Shown here piece after piece: positions 29,850-40,913 of a stretch of 64,000 bases of DNA. Source of the DNA: Desulfocapsa sp. GTDB taxonomy: Bacteria > Desulfobacterota > Desulfobulbia > Desulfobulbales > Desulfocapsaceae. The position numbers and the translations under genes are program-made. The DNA lies in contig JAESPV010000021.1 in NCBI GenBank assembly GCA_016765495.1, positions 59,395 to 123,394 on the forward strand, written 5' to 3'. Every line of letters begins with the position of its first letter. The first letter of the stretch is position 1. The notes below the pieces were generated by a model. That model did not search any database. It saw only the letters and a list, made by a program, of their open reading frames with translations, and had not been told where the DNA came from.

Positions 29850-29917
29850 ATGTTTCCAGGCAGAGAAAAAAGCATCCGTAATCTTTACGGATGCTTTTTT
29901 TTTGGTTTAAAGAAGAA
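29850..29917. repeat. imperfect direct repeat B, copy 2
   Basis: matches 22619-22682. Confidence 0.65.
29872..29902 (+). terminator. intrinsic terminator
   Basis: GCATCCGTAA TCT TTACGGATGC followed by T-run. Confidence 0.8.
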
Positions 29918-29937
29918 TATTTGCAGGAATATAAACT

Positions 29938-30501
29938 TTGAATGTGAGAAAGAAAATGTTGAAACCTGAAAATTGTTATCTCCATATAATTGATCCCCAA
30001 GAGCGCTTGATGAATCAGATTCACGAAGCGGATCGAATCACAGAAACCATTATCAAAATGGTGCATTGTGCGAAGATATTAGGGCTTCCGATTATTGCTA
30101 ACACCCAGTATAAAAAAGGTCTGGGCCCATATGCAGCAAGTCTTGAAGGGCTGATGGATGATATCATAAGACCGGATAAAACTGAATTTAATGGACTTGC
30201 AAATTCGGAAACAAAGGAATTAATTAAGGCATTACCAGTTGCTGTGGATACGGCAATACTTGTTGGTGTTGAAACACATATCTGTATTTACCAGACAGCT
30301 CTTGGGCTGATGGAGCATGAATTTATGCCGTGGGTTGTGGCAGATGGTGTGTCATCCCGCACGATAGGCAACCATCAGTTGGGTCTGGCGCGGTTGAGAG
30401 ATGCAGGAGCAGTAGTGGGGCCTGCTGAGATGATAGTTTATGAATTGCTGGCAAAAGCTGGCACTCCTCAATTTAAAGAAATCCTTCCCCATATCATATA
30501 A
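29938..30501 (+). CDS. isochorismatase-family hydrolase
   Basis: LHIIDPQERLM, KTEFNGLAN, ILVGVETHICIYQTALGL. Confidence 0.9.
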   Translation: MNVRKKMLKPENCYLHIIDPQERLMNQIHEADRITETIIKMVHCAKILGLPIIANTQYKKGLGPYAASLEGLMDDIIRPDKTEFNGLANSETKELIKALPVAVDTAILVGVETHICIYQTALGLMEHEFMPWVVADGVSSRTIGNHQLGLARLRDAGAVVGPAEMIVYELLAKAGTPQFKEILPHII

Positions 30502-30582
30502 AAGAGTTTTACTATTCAGAACACAGGTAGGGTTTCGTGTAACGAACCCCAACAATCCTTAAAACTATAGAAAGAATAAGTC

Positions 30583-33228
30583 ATGAAAGGAAAAGAAATT
30601 CGTAGACGTTTTATCGAGTATTTTGAGAAACACCATCACACCCCGGTGGAGAGTTCTTCTCTTGTCCCACAGGATGATCCTACTTTATTATTTGCCAATG
30701 CCGGAATGGTTCAGTTTAAGACTGTGTTCATGGGGGAGGAGAAGCGGGATTATAACAGGGCGGTAACCAGTCAACGTTGTGTCCGTGCAGGCGGTAAACA
30801 TAATGATCTGGAAAATGTCGGCTATACTGCCCGGCATCATACCTTTTTTGAAATGCTTGGAAACTTTTCCTTTGGTGACTATTTCAAAAAAGAGGCTATT
30901 GACTTTGCCTGGGAATTTTTGGTGAAGGAACTTGGCATCTCTGCAGATAAGCTCTGGGTGTCTGTATTTGATGATGATGACGAATCGTTTGAGCTTTGGG
31001 AAAAGGTCGAAGACCTTCCGAAGGGGCGTATTGTGCGGCTGGGCGAGAAAGATAACTTCTGGGCCATGGGTGATACAGGACCCTGCGGGCCTTGTTCAGA
31101 AATTCATATTGACCAGGGGAAAGAGGTTGGATGTGAACGTCCAGATTGTGCCGTTGGATGCGATTGCGATCGTTTCCTTGAGCTCTGGAACCTCGTTTTC
31201 ATGCAGTTTAACCGCTCTGAAGATGGGACGATGACACCTCTTCCAAGGCCAAGTATTGATACGGGAATGGGCCTTGAACGAGTAGCAGCAGTTCTGCAGG
31301 GAAAGATTAACAACTACGATACGGACCTCTTTCAACCGGTTATAAGGAAGCTTGAAGAACTATCCGGGCGTAAGTATCTGGCAGGTCGGGCCGACACCAC
31401 TGCCATGCGGGTTATTGCAGACCATGCAAGGGCAACTGCCTTTCTGGTGGCCGATGGTGTGCTACCTTCAAATGAGGGGCGTGGTTATGTGCTGCGCCGG
31501 GTCATGCGTCGTGCCATTCGATATGGTCGAAATCTCGGACTTACAAAACCTTTTATGGATGCAGTTACCGCTATGGTGACAAGCACCATGAAAGATGCCC
31601 ATCCGCACCTGAAGGATTGTGCTGATCTTCTTTCTAAAGTTGTCAATAATGAAGAGTTACGTTTCGGAGAAACTCTTGAACATGGCCTGGCATTGCTTGA
31701 TGAGGAGATTGAACGTTTGGCCAAAGCAGGAGAGAAGCTGATTCAGGGCGAGTTTATTTTTAAACTCTACGATACCTTTGGGTTTCCGGTTGATATTGTT
31801 CGCGATATATCTCTTGAGCGTGGTGTCGATTTTGATAATGACGGCTTTATTAAAGCCATGGAAAAACAGCGATCTCAATCACGTGCGTCACGAAAAGGTG
31901 AACACGTAAGACTCCTGGGAAACGGAGTGAAAGAGCTTATCAAAAGCGGTAATAAAAGTGTGTTTACAGGATATGACCACCTTGATGCAGAATCTGAGGT
32001 TTTTGGTCTGCTCGACAGTGAAGGAAATACAACAGCTCAACTTGTAAGGGGAGCCGAAGGCCAGCTTTTTGTCAGGTCCACCCCATTTTATGCAGAATCC
32101 GGCGGGCAGGCAGGAGACAAGGGAACAGTCACCTGGCAGGATGGTCGGGCAGAGGTAGTTGGCACCATAACTGAAGGGGAAGGAATAATCCTTCACAGAG
32201 TGAAAGTTATTTCCGGAACGCTCAAAACAGGAAGTTCTGTAAAACTTCAGGTAACGATAAGTGCGCGTAATGATACTGCAGCAAATCACACTGCCACCCA
32301 TCTGCTCCAGGCGGCCTTAAAAGAGCTACTCGGAGATCATATTAAACAGGCGGGATCACAAGTCAGTCCCGATCGCCTTCGTTTTGATTTTACGCATTTT
32401 TCACAAATGTCACAGAGTGAGAAAGAGGCAGTTGAAAAACGGGTAAATGAAAAAATACGTGAGAATATTATCACGGATACTGCAGTCCTTGAGCGTGAAC
32501 AGGCAATTGAGCAGGGAGCAACAGCTCTTTTTGGAGAGACATACGGTGACAGTGTTCGAGTGGTGAGTTTGGGCGATTTCTCAAAAGAATTATGTGGAGG
32601 AACGCACGTTACTGCCACCGGTGGGATTGGTCTTTTTCAGATTGTAACTGAAGGTGGTATTGCAGCAGGCGTGCGAAGAATAGAGGCCGTTACAGGTCGC
32701 GTTGCGCAGGAACGAGTACAGGCCCAGGCAAGGCGTGAACATGAGATCTGTGAGCTCCTCAATGTGCAACCCGGAAGTATTATTGAGCGCCTGCAAGGTA
32801 TGTCAGCGAGTAATAGGCGACTTGAGAAACAGGTGGCGGACTTATCCACTCAGCTTGCGACGTCTGATCTTGGTGATTTGCTTGCCTCAGCGAGAGAAAT
32901 AGAGGGTGTAAAAGTGGTGGCCGCAGTAATACCACTTGATAGCCCAAAAACCCTTCGTGAAGTGGGTGATAAATTACGTGATGATATGGGAAGTGGTGTG
33001 GCTGTACTTGGTGGTGAAATTAACTCCAAAGCCGCCCTTCTTGCAATCGTTTCAAAAGATCTTACAAAAAGAATCAAAGCTGGTGAACTTGTGAATAAAG
33101 TTGCTTCAATTGTTGGTGGAAAGGGTGGTGGCAGACCGGATATGGCACAGGCAGGGGGAAACATGCCGGATAAAATGAATGAGGCAATTTCTTCAGTTTA
33201 TGAACATGTACAAGCATTGCTTCAATAA
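30583..33228 (+). CDS. alaS: alanyl-tRNA synthetase
   Basis: 881 aa; FANAGMVQFKTVFMG, HTATHLLQAAL, ELCGGTHVTATGGIG. Confidence 0.97.
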   Translation: MKGKEIRRRFIEYFEKHHHTPVESSSLVPQDDPTLLFANAGMVQFKTVFMGEEKRDYNRAVTSQRCVRAGGKHNDLENVGYTARHHTFFEMLGNFSFGDYFKKEAIDFAWEFLVKELGISADKLWVSVFDDDDESFELWEKVEDLPKGRIVRLGEKDNFWAMGDTGPCGPCSEIHIDQGKEVGCERPDCAVGCDCDRFLELWNLVFMQFNRSEDGTMTPLPRPSIDTGMGLERVAAVLQGKINNYDTDLFQPVIRKLEELSGRKYLAGRADTTAMRVIADHARATAFLVADGVLPSNEGRGYVLRRVMRRAIRYGRNLGLTKPFMDAVTAMVTSTMKDAHPHLKDCADLLSKVVNNEELRFGETLEHGLALLDEEIERLAKAGEKLIQGEFIFKLYDTFGFPVDIVRDISLERGVDFDNDGFIKAMEKQRSQSRASRKGEHVRLLGNGVKELIKSGNKSVFTGYDHLDAESEVFGLLDSEGNTTAQLVRGAEGQLFVRSTPFYAESGGQAGDKGTVTWQDGRAEVVGTITEGEGIILHRVKVISGTLKTGSSVKLQVTISARNDTAANHTATHLLQAALKELLGDHIKQAGSQVSPDRLRFDFTHFSQMSQSEKEAVEKRVNEKIRENIITDTAVLEREQAIEQGATALFGETYGDSVRVVSLGDFSKELCGGTHVTATGGIGLFQIVTEGGIAAGVRRIEAVTGRVAQERVQAQARREHEICELLNVQPGSIIERLQGMSASNRRLEKQVADLSTQLATSDLGDLLASAREIEGVKVVAAVIPLDSPKTLREVGDKLRDDMGSGVAVLGGEINSKAALLAIVSKDLTKRIKAGELVNKVASIVGGKGGGRPDMAQAGGNMPDKMNEAISSVYEHVQALLQ

Positions 33229-33338
33229 ATGAACGCTTCCTCATAATTATGGGGAATAGTGAAATAAATGAAGAAATGGCAACAGAAAAAAGTGCTGAAA
33301 CGCCGGATTTAAGGCCATAGTCTAACCTACAAAAAAAG

Positions 33339-33367
33339 TTGACAGTCGGGTATATACATAGTAGAAC
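33339..33367 (+). promoter_or_regulatory. candidate promoter of the atp operon
   Basis: TTGACA (33339-33344), 17-nt spacer, TAGAAC (33362-33367). Confidence 0.45.
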
Positions 33368-33443
33368 CGTTTTTCGTGTTTTGAATCACCATTCATTTTG
33401 GGCGGTTTTTTTGAATTATCTTAGCTAATCAGGAGCAGAAAAA

Positions 33444-33869
33444 ATGGTTTCAATGGATATTACCGTGTTTTTCCAGATCGTGAATGCTTTTGTTCTAATG
33501 TTTCTTCTGAATGGAATCATCTACAAGCCGGTTCTGAAGATATTGAAGGAAAGGAAAGGGAAGCTGCAAGGCATGAGCAATGATGTGATTAAGTACGAAG
33601 ATAACGCCCGCAGGCGCCAGGAAGAAGTAGACAAAAAAATGCATAAGGCCTCTATTCAGGCCAAGGCTGCCATTGATAATGCGCGCGCCGGTGCGAAAGC
33701 TTCCGGTGAAGAAAAAATTGCTGCAATCAAAGCCGACACCGATGCTGAAAAAGAGAAACAGCTGGCAGGGATAAAATCTCAGGTTGAGGCTGCTCGAAAA
33801 GATCTTGAAGCCGGACTTGATGGATTTGCTTCTGCTATGGCAGGGAAAATTTTGGGAAGGAGTCTGTAG
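33444..33869 (+). CDS. F0F1 ATP synthase subunit b'
   Basis: Single TM plus long charged helix, first gene of atp operon. Confidence 0.85.
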   Translation: MVSMDITVFFQIVNAFVLMFLLNGIIYKPVLKILKERKGKLQGMSNDVIKYEDNARRRQEEVDKKMHKASIQAKAAIDNARAGAKASGEEKIAAIKADTDAEKEKQLAGIKSQVEAARKDLEAGLDGFASAMAGKILGRSL

Positions 33870-33870
33870 G

Positions 33871-34467
33871 ATGAGTGGAATGAAGCGAACATTTGGAAAA
33901 TGTGCACTTGTTGCGCTGGTCCTGTCTGCCCTGGCAGTAGCCGGACATGGAGAAGTATATGCGGCTGGAGGTGACAGTCTGTCACCTGATAAACTGAAGG
34001 ATCTTGGTTTCAGGGTGATGAACTTTCTGGCGCTGCTGATCATCCTTGTAAAATTTGGTGCAAAGCCAATAGCAAATGCGCTGGGTGCTCGTCGTAAACA
34101 GATCAAAGATGAGCTTGAAGAACTTGAAGCAAAGAAAGTTGATGCTGAAAAGGCTTATAAGGAATTTTCTGAAAAACTGGAATCTGTTGAAAAGCACGTT
34201 GATAGTATAGTAGAAAAGGCAGTTGCTCAAGCAGAAATTGAAAAGGTCAAAATTATTGAGGCTGCTGAGAAGTCTGCTACTGATATCAAGCAGGCCGCTG
34301 AAATGGTAATCGCTAATGAAATGACCGCTGCGAAGCGTTCGTTGAAAGTTGAAGTTACTGAGCAGGCAGCAGTCATGGCAGAAGAGTTAATCGTTAAGAA
34401 CCTGACATCTGATGATCAGGTCAAGATTATCGAAGATTACTTAGACAAAGTAGGAGCCGTCCAGTGA
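33871..34467 (+). CDS. atpF: F0F1 ATP synthase subunit b (with signal-peptide-like N-terminus)
   Basis: MSGMKRTFGKCALVALVLSALAVAGHGEVYAAGGDSL then TM and charged helix. Confidence 0.88.
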   Translation: MSGMKRTFGKCALVALVLSALAVAGHGEVYAAGGDSLSPDKLKDLGFRVMNFLALLIILVKFGAKPIANALGARRKQIKDELEELEAKKVDAEKAYKEFSEKLESVEKHVDSIVEKAVAQAEIEKVKIIEAAEKSATDIKQAAEMVIANEMTAAKRSLKVEVTEQAAVMAEELIVKNLTSDDQVKIIEDYLDKVGAVQ

Positions 34468-35009
34468 AACAGATAATCTTAGCAAGGCGCTATGCCAAGG
34501 CTCTTTTTGCTGTTGGCAAAGACGATGGAAAATTTGAAGAGTATAATGATGCTCTTCAGGGTTTGAATGAAGTTTATGCCTTAGACGCCAGTCTTGCGGA
34601 CTCTTTGACAAATCCACTTTACCCAATGGATGTACGTGAAAAGGTAATGAAAGGGATTGTTGCCTCCATGGGTGTCGATAAAGTTATGAGTAATTTTTTC
34701 AATCTGCTGGTGGAGAAAAAACGTGCCGATGTTCTTCCAGATATTGCAGAAGAATATCAGGTCATGGTTGATGAAGAAAAAAATATAAGCCATGGCAGCG
34801 TCGTCTCAGCGGTTAAATTGAGTAAAGAATTGCAGGCCAAAGTACAGGCAACATTAGAAAAGCTTACTGGCAAGACAGTGGAACTGACTACCAGTGTAGA
34901 TCCAACTATTATTGGCGGTATTATCGCCAAGGTTGGAGACCTTGAATTAGACGGAAGCATCAGAACACAACTTGCGAGTTTAAAAGATTCCATTAAGGGG
35001 AGAGAGTAG
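34464..35009 (+). CDS. atpH: F0F1 ATP synthase subunit delta
   Basis: [42 protein letters not shown]. Confidence 0.95.
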   Translation: MKQIILARRYAKALFAVGKDDGKFEEYNDALQGLNEVYALDASLADSLTNPLYPMDVREKVMKGIVASMGVDKVMSNFFNLLVEKKRADVLPDIAEEYQVMVDEEKNISHGSVVSAVKLSKELQAKVQATLEKLTGKTVELTTSVDPTIIGGIIAKVGDLELDGSIRTQLASLKDSIKGRE

Positions 35010-35011
35010 AA

Positions 35012-36535
35012 ATGCAAATCAAAGCCGAAGAAATCAGTCAGATTATAAAAGATCAGATTGGTGAGTACGAAACCAGTATTGACCTGAATGAGACCGGTAC
35101 CGTCATCTCCGTTGGTGATGGTATTGCACGTGTCTACGGAGTGAAGAATTGTATGGCCATGGAGCTTCTTGAGTTCCCCGGCGGTATTATGGGACTTGCA
35201 CTTAACCTTGAGGAAGACAACGTTGGTTGTGCTGTTCTTGGTTCAGTCACAGGTATTAAAGAAGGCGATATTGTAAAACGTACCGGAAAAATTGCTGAAG
35301 TTCCTGTCGGACCTGAGATGGAAGGCCGTGTTGTTGATGGTATCGGTTTCCCGATAGATGGACAGGGTGATATTAATGCTGCTCTTTCTTCTAAAATTGA
35401 GGTTCTGGCTCCTGGTGTTGTCGCACGTAAGAGTGTTCATGAACCATGTTACACTGGTGCAAAAGCCGTTGATGCCATGACCCCTGTTGGGCGCGGTCAG
35501 CGTGAGCTTGTAATTGGTGATCGGCAGATTGGTAAAACTGCTCTTTGTGTTGATGCAATCATCGCTCAGAAAGATACCGATGTGCATTGTATCTACGTAG
35601 CTGTTGGTCAAAAAAAGTCAACTGTTGCTCTCGTTGTTGAAGCACTGAGGAAACATGGCGCAATGAGCTACACAACAGTCGTTGCAGCCTGTGCATCTGA
35701 TCCAGCGCCCATGCAGTACATTGCACCATTTGCAGGGACTTCCATGGGTGAGTATTTCCGTGACAACGGCCAGCATGCTCTCATCGTGTATGATGATCTT
35801 TCAAAACAGGCTGTTGCTTATCGTGAGCTTTCTTTGCTTCTTCGTCGTCCACCTGGACGTGAAGCATATCCCGGTGATATTTTCTTTAATCATGCCCGTC
35901 TTCTTGAGCGCTCTGCCAAGGTAAATGATGAGCTTGGTGCTGGCTCTCTTACTGCACTTCCTATCATTGAGACTCAGGCTGGTGATGTTTCCGCTTTTAT
36001 TCCTACAAACGTTATCTCAATTACCGATGGTCAGGTTTACCTTGAACCAAACCTGTTCTTCTCCGGTGTTCGTCCTGCCATTAATGTTGGTCTGTCAGTA
36101 TCCCGAGTTGGTGGTGCTGCTCAGGTTAAAGCTATGAAGCAGGTTGCCGGTACTCTTCGTCTGGATCTTGCCCAGTTTCGTGAATTGGCTGCATTTGCTG
36201 CATTTGGCTCCGACCTTGATGCTGCAACTCAGGCACAGCTTACCCGTGGTGAACGTCTGGTTGAAATCCTTAAACAGCCACAGTATGCTCCTCTCTCAAT
36301 GGAGAAGCAGGTAACTATTCTCTACGCTGGCGCTAACGGGTATCTTGACAGTCTTCCAGTCGATACCATGAGAGACTACGAAGACGAGATGCACAGCTAT
36401 ATTGAATCAAATGATCCCTCTATCTTCGCTGATCTCAAAGAGCAGGAAGAGTTCACCGATGCCATTAAAGAAAAACTGAACAAAGCACTTGATGCTTTCG
36501 GTGAGACTTTTAAGGCAACCAAGGGTCTCAATTAA
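35012..36535 (+). CDS. atpA: F0F1 ATP synthase subunit alpha
   Basis: [15 protein letters not shown] Walker A; full-length 507 aa. Confidence 0.98.
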   Translation: MQIKAEEISQIIKDQIGEYETSIDLNETGTVISVGDGIARVYGVKNCMAMELLEFPGGIMGLALNLEEDNVGCAVLGSVTGIKEGDIVKRTGKIAEVPVGPEMEGRVVDGIGFPIDGQGDINAALSSKIEVLAPGVVARKSVHEPCYTGAKAVDAMTPVGRGQRELVIGDRQIGKTALCVDAIIAQKDTDVHCIYVAVGQKKSTVALVVEALRKHGAMSYTTVVAACASDPAPMQYIAPFAGTSMGEYFRDNGQHALIVYDDLSKQAVAYRELSLLLRRPPGREAYPGDIFFNHARLLERSAKVNDELGAGSLTALPIIETQAGDVSAFIPTNVISITDGQVYLEPNLFFSGVRPAINVGLSVSRVGGAAQVKAMKQVAGTLRLDLAQFRELAAFAAFGSDLDAATQAQLTRGERLVEILKQPQYAPLSMEKQVTILYAGANGYLDSLPVDTMRDYEDEMHSYIESNDPSIFADLKEQEEFTDAIKEKLNKALDAFGETFKATKGLN

Positions 36536-36551
36536 TTAAGGGAGACCTGAT

Positions 36552-37430
36552 ATGCCAAGTTTAAAAGACGTTCAAGATAAAATAGTAGGTGTCAAGAAGA
36601 CATCACAGATCACATCGGCCATGAACCTGGTCGCCTCGGCAAAGCTTCGTGGCGCTCAGGAGAAAATGGAACACTTTGTGCCTTATGCAAATAAGTTTAA
36701 TGAAACCATGTCGACTCTTTCGAGTGGTGGTAACACTGATCGATTTCCCCTTATGGAAGTAAGGGATGTGAAGAACGTTGAATTAGTTGTTGTGACTTCC
36801 GACAGGGGACTTTGTGGATCATTCAACTCAAACATCATTAAACTTGCTACGAAGAAATTGCGCGAGTATGAAGCCGAAGGGAAGAATGTCACCATTGTTT
36901 GTGTTGGGAAAAAAGCAAACCAGATCCTGAAAAAAACCGGTAAGGTTCGTGCACAGTATATTGACATCATGTCTGATTTTCAGATGTTCAATGCAAGAGA
37001 AATTGCCCAGGATGTTGCAACTAATTTTACCAATGGCAGTACTGATAAGGTAGAGGTTCTTTACGGTCATTTTAAGTCGGTTGCCGTGCAGAGACCAGTT
37101 GCTCAAGATTTGCTTCCAATTACTCCACTGGAGAGTGGTGATGACAAGGAAGCAGAAACTGAGGTCGTTGGTGAGTACATCTATGAACCTTCGACAGAAG
37201 AAATCATGGATGTGATGCAGCCTCTGTATCTGAATGTGATTATATATAACACCATGCTCCAGGTTGGTGCATCCGAGCACGCTGCTCGAATGACAGCCAT
37301 GGATAATGCAACTAACGCATGTAACGATATTGTTACAGACCTGACCCTTGTTTACAACAAGGCAAGACAAGCAGCAGTTACCGGTGAACTGATGGATATC
37401 GTTGGTGGGGCCGAGGCCCTTAAGGGATAA
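36552..37430 (+). CDS. atpG: F0F1 ATP synthase subunit gamma
   Basis: MPSLKDVQDKIVGVKKTSQITSAMNLVA; SDRGLCGSFN. Confidence 0.97.
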   Translation: MPSLKDVQDKIVGVKKTSQITSAMNLVASAKLRGAQEKMEHFVPYANKFNETMSTLSSGGNTDRFPLMEVRDVKNVELVVVTSDRGLCGSFNSNIIKLATKKLREYEAEGKNVTIVCVGKKANQILKKTGKVRAQYIDIMSDFQMFNAREIAQDVATNFTNGSTDKVEVLYGHFKSVAVQRPVAQDLLPITPLESGDDKEAETEVVGEYIYEPSTEEIMDVMQPLYLNVIIYNTMLQVGASEHAARMTAMDNATNACNDIVTDLTLVYNKARQAAVTGELMDIVGGAEALKG

Positions 37431-37458
37431 CAACCATACGCAAATTTTCTTTTTTTAA

Positions 37459-38898
<1,440 letters not shown>

Positions 38899-38927
38899 GC
38901 TAACTGACAAGCACACGAGGATATACA

Positions 38928-39341
38928 ATGGCACAACAAATACATTTAGAAGTAGTAACTCCTGCTGGAGCTGTGGTTAGCGAGGATGTTGATATCGTTA
39001 ATGCACCCGGTTATGGTGGTGACTTTGGTGTGTTGGCCAATCATGCTCCTTTCCTCTCTACTCTAAAAATCGGACTCCTGACCTACGAGAAAGGAAAAGA
39101 CAGGAAAAGTTTAATGATTAGTGGAGGCTTCGCTGAAGTGTCCAATAATAAAATTACCTTTCTTGTTGAAAGTGCCGAAGTTGGTAGTGAGATTGATGTG
39201 GATCGAGCTATGAAGGCTAAAGAGCGGGCAGAAAAACGCTTGGCTCAAGCCGCTGCACAAAATGATAATTTTAATCAGGTACGAGCAGAAGTTGCTCTGC
39301 AACGCGCACTGGCAAGACTCAAAGCATCTAAGGTTGCTTGA
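38928..39341 (+). CDS. atpC: F0F1 ATP synthase subunit epsilon
   Basis: [43 protein letters not shown]. Confidence 0.95.
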   Translation: MAQQIHLEVVTPAGAVVSEDVDIVNAPGYGGDFGVLANHAPFLSTLKIGLLTYEKGKDRKSLMISGGFAEVSNNKITFLVESAEVGSEIDVDRAMKAKERAEKRLAQAAAQNDNFNQVRAEVALQRALARLKASKVA

Positions 39342-39368
39342 ATTAAGTAACCGATTATTGTACTTTAA

Positions 39369-39397
39369 GGTCGTCCTTTTGGACGGCCTTTTTTTTT
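39369..39397 (+). terminator. intrinsic terminator of atp operon
   Basis: GGTCGTCC TTTT GGACGGCC TTTTTTTTT. Confidence 0.85.
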
Positions 39398-39452
39398 ACC
39401 TTTTCATATCAGTATATTTGATATTAATAATCTGTATTTTTGAGGAGTATAT

Positions 39453-40874
39453 ATGAAAGCAAAGGAACGTATGGGAATTGCACGGCAGATGCCTGTGGAA
39501 TTGACTCCGGCAGAGCGTGTTCAGAACTTTGATGAAATCGTATCTGGATATAATGAATTCACTGCGATTTTAGAAGCAGAACGATGTCTTCAGTGTAAGA
39601 AACCAACCTGTATTGTTGGTTGTCCTATTCATAATAATATCCCGGCTTTTATAGTATTACTTCGTGAGAAGAAGTTTGAGGAAGCATACTGGAAAATCCG
39701 TGAGACATCTTCCATGCCTGCTATTTGTTCCCGTGTTTGTCCACATGAATTCCAATGTGAGGGGGCTTGTGTTCGTGGTAAGAGAAAAGGGCAGTCAGTT
39801 GCCATCGGTATGCTTGAACGGTTTATAGTTGATTGGATGGTTGAAAATAAACGGCCATTGCATAATCAATGCCCAATCCCAGGGAAGAAAAAAGTTGCAG
39901 TTATCGGCTCAGGGCCGGCTGGTATGACCGTAGCCTATTGGCTTGCTCACAAAGGAATTCCCTGCACAATATTTGAATCTTTACCTGTTTATGGTGGTAT
40001 GCTTACTGTCGGCATTCCTTCCTTTCGGCTCCCTAGAGATATTATTAATGCTGAATTTGACGCCCTGAAAAGTTGCGGCGTAACTCTTGAGCATGGCGTT
40101 GTAATCGGCAAAGATAAGACCATAGCTGATCTCAGAGCAGAAGGATTCGATGCTATTTTTAACGGTGTTGGAGCACATGCCAGTAGAAAACTTGGCCTTG
40201 ACAATGAAGAGAATACAGAAGGCGTTTTACATGGGGTGGATTATTTAAGAAGAATTAACCTTGGTGAGGATCTTGATATTGGCAAAAAAGTTGTTGTTGT
40301 AGGTGGTGGCAATGTTGCTATTGATGTTGCAAGAACCGCACTTCGACATAGCTCAAAGGATGTTTTTATCCTCTATCGCAGGAGTCGTGAGGAGATGCCG
40401 GCCTCTGTAGCCGAAATTCATCATCTTGAAGAGGAAGGTGTTCGTATAGAATTTCTTGCTGCTCCCATCAAAATTCATTCAGAGAACGGCAAGCTAACTA
40501 AAGTTGAGTGTGTCAGGATGGAGCTTGGTGAGCCTGATGACTCCGGTCGTCGCCGTCCCGTAGTCCAGGAAGGTTCAAACTTTATGATAGAGGCCGATTC
40601 AATTGTTCCTGCGATCAGTCAAAACGTTGACCATACAGTTGATAAAGGACAGGAAATTGATCTGATGTCCTGGGGAACCTATCATACTGACCCGCAAACG
40701 CTTCAGACCTCTATCGAATATATATTTGCTGGTGGCGATAATGTTCTTGGGCCTCAGACTGCTGCCAAAGCGGTTTATCAGGGAAAGGTTGCGGCTGAAT
40801 CCATTGAACGATATATCAATGGACAAGACCTGAAGAAAGATAGAGAGTTCTTGTGCGATCAAATTGACTGGTAA
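39453..40874 (+). CDS. NADPH-dependent glutamate synthase small subunit-like (GltD/NfnB/SudA family)
   Basis: CLQCKKPTCIVGCPIHNNIP; GSGPAGMTVAYWLAHKG; GGGNVAIDVARTALR. Confidence 0.92.
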   Translation: MKAKERMGIARQMPVELTPAERVQNFDEIVSGYNEFTAILEAERCLQCKKPTCIVGCPIHNNIPAFIVLLREKKFEEAYWKIRETSSMPAICSRVCPHEFQCEGACVRGKRKGQSVAIGMLERFIVDWMVENKRPLHNQCPIPGKKKVAVIGSGPAGMTVAYWLAHKGIPCTIFESLPVYGGMLTVGIPSFRLPRDIINAEFDALKSCGVTLEHGVVIGKDKTIADLRAEGFDAIFNGVGAHASRKLGLDNEENTEGVLHGVDYLRRINLGEDLDIGKKVVVVGGGNVAIDVARTALRHSSKDVFILYRRSREEMPASVAEIHHLEEEGVRIEFLAAPIKIHSENGKLTKVECVRMELGEPDDSGRRRPVVQEGSNFMIEADSIVPAISQNVDHTVDKGQEIDLMSWGTYHTDPQTLQTSIEYIFAGGDNVLGPQTAAKAVYQGKVAAESIERYINGQDLKKDREFLCDQIDW

Positions 40875-40880
40875 ACTGTC

Positions 40881-40909
40881 AATGATTCAAGGTACGACCT
40901 TGAATCATT
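40881..40909. terminator. 13-bp perfect hairpin between convergent genes
   Basis: AATGATTCAAGGT ACG ACCTTGAATCATT. Confidence 0.65.
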
Positions 40910-40913
40910 GCAT

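Noticed and set aside
33495-34106. 203-aa minus-strand ORF across the atpF'/atpF junction
   Set aside because: Antisense to two confident ATP synthase genes; no domain signature.
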